A stretch of DNA of 14,308 nt. Origin: Acidaminococcus sp. CAG:917. GTDB taxonomy: Bacteria > Bacillota > Clostridia > Christensenellales > CAG-917. Location: the NCBI GenBank assembly GCA_000437555.1, contig FR901006.1, positions 24,505 to 38,812 of the forward strand, given 5' to 3'. The notes under the pieces are model-generated. The model was given only the letters and a program-made list of their open reading frames with translations. It searched no databases and had not been told where the DNA came from. The translations under genes were made by a program, and so were the position numbers. Positions 12,687 through 14,308 of this stretch are shown here, piece after piece (positions within the stretch are counted from its first letter, which is position 1; each line of letters opens with the position of its first letter).

Positions 12687-12808
12687 CCGCTTGACGTGAG
12701 AAAGGCGTATGGTAGGCTGTCTGCCTATGGCAAACAAAAGCCCCTTGGGGCGTTTGGTCTTGGCTCTTTGCCTGAATACCGTACGCCGCAGAGGCTCGCG
12801 TCAAGCGG
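12687..12808. repeat. ~122-bp multi-stem inverted-repeat element
   Basis: Outer arms CCGCTTGACGTGAG (12687-12700) and CTCGCGTCAAGCGG (12795-12808) pair over 14 bases; next GGCGTATGGTA (12704-12714) pairs with TACCGTACGCC (12777-12787). Between these lie AGGC/GCCT (12714-12726) and a branched hairpin GGCAAA/TTTGCC (12729-12772) enclosing CAAA-GCCCC-TT-GGGGC-TTTG (12735-12756). The purine-rich internal loop is AAA opposite GCAGAGG. Both imperfect pairs in the outer stems are G-U when read as plus-strand RNA but A-C on the other strand. No ORF or insertion-sequence gene is inside. Confidence 0.7.
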
Positions 12809-12840
12809 AACGTGGAATAAATAGCCGTGGTTTGCTGTTT

Positions 12841-14308
12841 TTACAGGTAAATCTCTACTTCAAATTCGTACTTTACAAGGTTTGCTCTGAACGGCACTTT
12901 GTAGGAAAGTTTAACTGTTTTAGAGCATAAAGAAAAGCCCCGACGGCTTTCGTCATCGGGACTTATGTTTATCGGGGCGCTGAATTGTATTTCTATTTTG
13001 TCGTCATAGAGCGTCACTTGCTTTACAAGGTAATTTATTAGCAGTTTCGGTTCCAATGCCAACGCTTGACTGTAAAATTCGCGTATCTGTTTTTCGGGAA
13101 GCTGTACGGCAGTCTTGCTCTTTTCTATCAGTATCTGTCGTTCCAATTCCGTTTGTCTGTTTTCGAGTTCGCGCAGACGGTTCATGACCGTATTCGTCGT
13201 GCCGCCGTTTTCTATCGCGGTCATGATGTTCTTTATCGCATTCTCGGTAGTTCGCCGCTCTTTCAAAAGCAGGTTGAAGACGATGTTTGCCTGTGATTGC
13301 CGTTCTTGTTCTCTCATAAGACCGCTCACGATAAAGTCAAGGGAATTGGCTTTTTGTAGCTGCTCTATGACACATTCCAGCACGATCTTTTCGAGTATGT
13401 CCTTTCGTATGGACTGTTTGCGGCAATCCGTCAGCTTCTTCTTGCGCCCTTGGCAAGTGTAGTAATATTTTCTTTCGCCGTTATGCGCCGTGCCGTTATC
13501 GCCTATCACGGATCTGCCGCAATAGCCGCACTTTATCTTGTCTTTTAGCAAGTAGGTGATGTGTTCGCTTCGTTTGCCGAACTTGTTGGCGTTCACTTTC
13601 GCGCGGACTTTATCAAAAGTTTCTTTCGGTACGATCTGCGGATAGATGTTGTCGAACACTTCGCCGTTATGGCGGTATATGCCCGAATATCTCTCGTTCC
13701 CGAGTATCCCGTAAACCGTGTTGGCGACGAAGGGTTTGCCCTTATGCAACAAGCCTTTGCCGTTCAATTCCGCGATGATGTCTTTCACATATACGCCGAT
13801 TGAATATTGTTCGTAAATGTAGCGCACGATGTCCGCTTCTTCGGGGATGATTACGGCTTTCTTGTTCACATTCTTGTAGCCATACGGGAGCGTGCCGCCC
13901 GTCAGGTTACCTTTCCTGCGGCTTTCATTGTTGCCTCGCCGTATCTTTTGAGAGAGTTCCGCACTGTAATATTCTGCATAGCCTTCGAGCATACTTTCAA
14001 AGATGATGCCTTCGGGCGTGTCGGGCACAAACTCTGTCGCCGATACGACTTTAACGCCGTTGTCTTTCAAGGCTTTCTTGTGTATCGCCGTTTCGTACTT
14101 GTTCCGCGAGAATCTGTCGAATTTGTAAACGAGTACATAGCCGAAAGTCCTTTTCGCGCTGTCCCTGATCATGCGCTGAAAATCGGGGCGATTGTCGTTC
14201 GTCCCCGTCATCGCACGGTCAATGTAGGTGTCGAGGACGAGGATGTCGTTTTGCTTTGCGTATTCTTCGCATACGCGCAACTGTCCGTCAATGCTTTGTT
14301 CCGTCTGA
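12841..14308 (-). CDS. Large serine recombinase, 5'-truncated by window edge
   Basis: The frame is open to the window end, so the N-terminus with the catalytic Ser is missing; the visible part begins QTEQSIDGQLRVCEEY, which continues typical resolvase sequence. A TTG at 14280-14278 is therefore not the start. Counting from that TTG: rest of the resolvase domain to about 115 (KFDRFSRN, GIIFESMLEGYAEYYSAEL), recombinase domain about 130-230 (GTLPYGYK), zinc ribbon with Cys251, 254, 276 and 286, then a coiled coil about 300-395. Such enzymes integrate and excise conjugative elements or phages at short att sites. It is transcribed toward the RNA cluster, its stop is about 30 bases from the inverted-repeat element, and its codon use is visibly richer in G+C than the housekeeping genes, suggesting transfer. 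Confidence 0.93.
   Translation of the reverse strand, partial: QTEQSIDGQLRVCEEYAKQNDILVLDTYIDRAMTGTNDNRPDFQRMIRDSAKRTFGYVLVYKFDRFSRNKYETAIHKKALKDNGVKVVSATEFVPDTPEGIIFESMLEGYAEYYSAELSQKIRRGNNESRRKGNLTGGTLPYGYKNVNKKAVIIPEEADIVRYIYEQYSIGVYVKDIIAELNGKGLLHKGKPFVANTVYGILGNERYSGIYRHNGEVFDNIYPQIVPKETFDKVRAKVNANKFGKRSEHITYLLKDKIKCGYCGRSVIGDNGTAHNGERKYYYTCQGRKKKLTDCRKQSIRKDILEKIVLECVIEQLQKANSLDFIVSGLMREQERQSQANIVFNLLLKERRTTENAIKNIMTAIENGGTTNTVMNRLRELENRQTELERQILIEKSKTAVQLPEKQIREFYSQALALEPKLLINYLVKQVTLYDDKIEIQFSAPINISPDDESRRGFSLCSKTVKLSYKVPFRANLVKYEFEVEIYL

Noticed and set aside
12615..12930. Plus-strand ORFs (69 and 73 residues) across the inverted-repeat element
   Set aside because: They cross several stems and the recombinase 3' end, have no SD and show composition unlike real proteins.

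Overview
The window looks like a piece of a low-to-moderate G+C Gram-positive chromosome, most likely from the class Clostridia. The reasons are the infC-rpmI-rplT operon order followed by a TrmH-family methylase, the strong AGGAGG-type ribosome binding sites, the AUU start of infC behind an attenuator-type leader, and the phi LC3-like and UviB/BhlA-like holins. The exact genus cannot be read from the sequence.

Region by region (+ strand unless stated). (1) 1-3450 is the right-hand end of a prophage or phage-derived block: a 5'-truncated protein, a beta-propeller-like virion/tail protein, a 30-residue micro-ORF, a long coiled-coil protein and two overlapping holin-like genes. (2) 3451-3720 is non-coding and carries a chain of hairpins ending in an intrinsic terminator; it separates the phage block from core genes. 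(3) 3721-4999 is the translation operon infC-rpmI-rplT, with an extended -10 promoter, an attenuator in an L20-leader-like region, a non-canonical ATT start for IF3 and a terminator. (4) 5011-9524 holds housekeeping genes: a TrmH/SpoU rRNA methylase, yebC, proA, the nifS-nifU cysteine desulfurase/scaffold pair and a 42-residue membrane micro-protein. (5) 9701-9850 is a complete tRNA-Arg(ACG) unit. (6) 9920-12001 is a two-gene ABC-2 exporter behind an unusually decorated leader with direct repeats, a -10 box, a terminator-like hairpin and a palindrome. (7) 12098-12473 is a two-tRNA valine operon, GAC then CAC, with a structured spacer. (8) 12477-12840 has no convincing protein gene but is densely structured. 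On the minus strand a consensus promoter and an intrinsic terminator bracket a roughly 150-nt RNA with a paired SD/anti-SD palindrome and a T-box-like motif; beside it lies a roughly 122-bp multi-stem inverted-repeat element. (9) 12841-14308 (minus) is a large serine recombinase cut by the window edge, marking a second mobile element.

The core genes support translation (IF3, L35, L20, rRNA methylation, tRNAs), Fe-S cluster assembly (NifS/NifU) and proline synthesis (ProA). The accessory ends, phage on the left and serine recombinase on the right, flank them. The part least explained by known families is the 12213-12840 cluster of structured non-coding DNA between the valine tRNAs and the recombinase.
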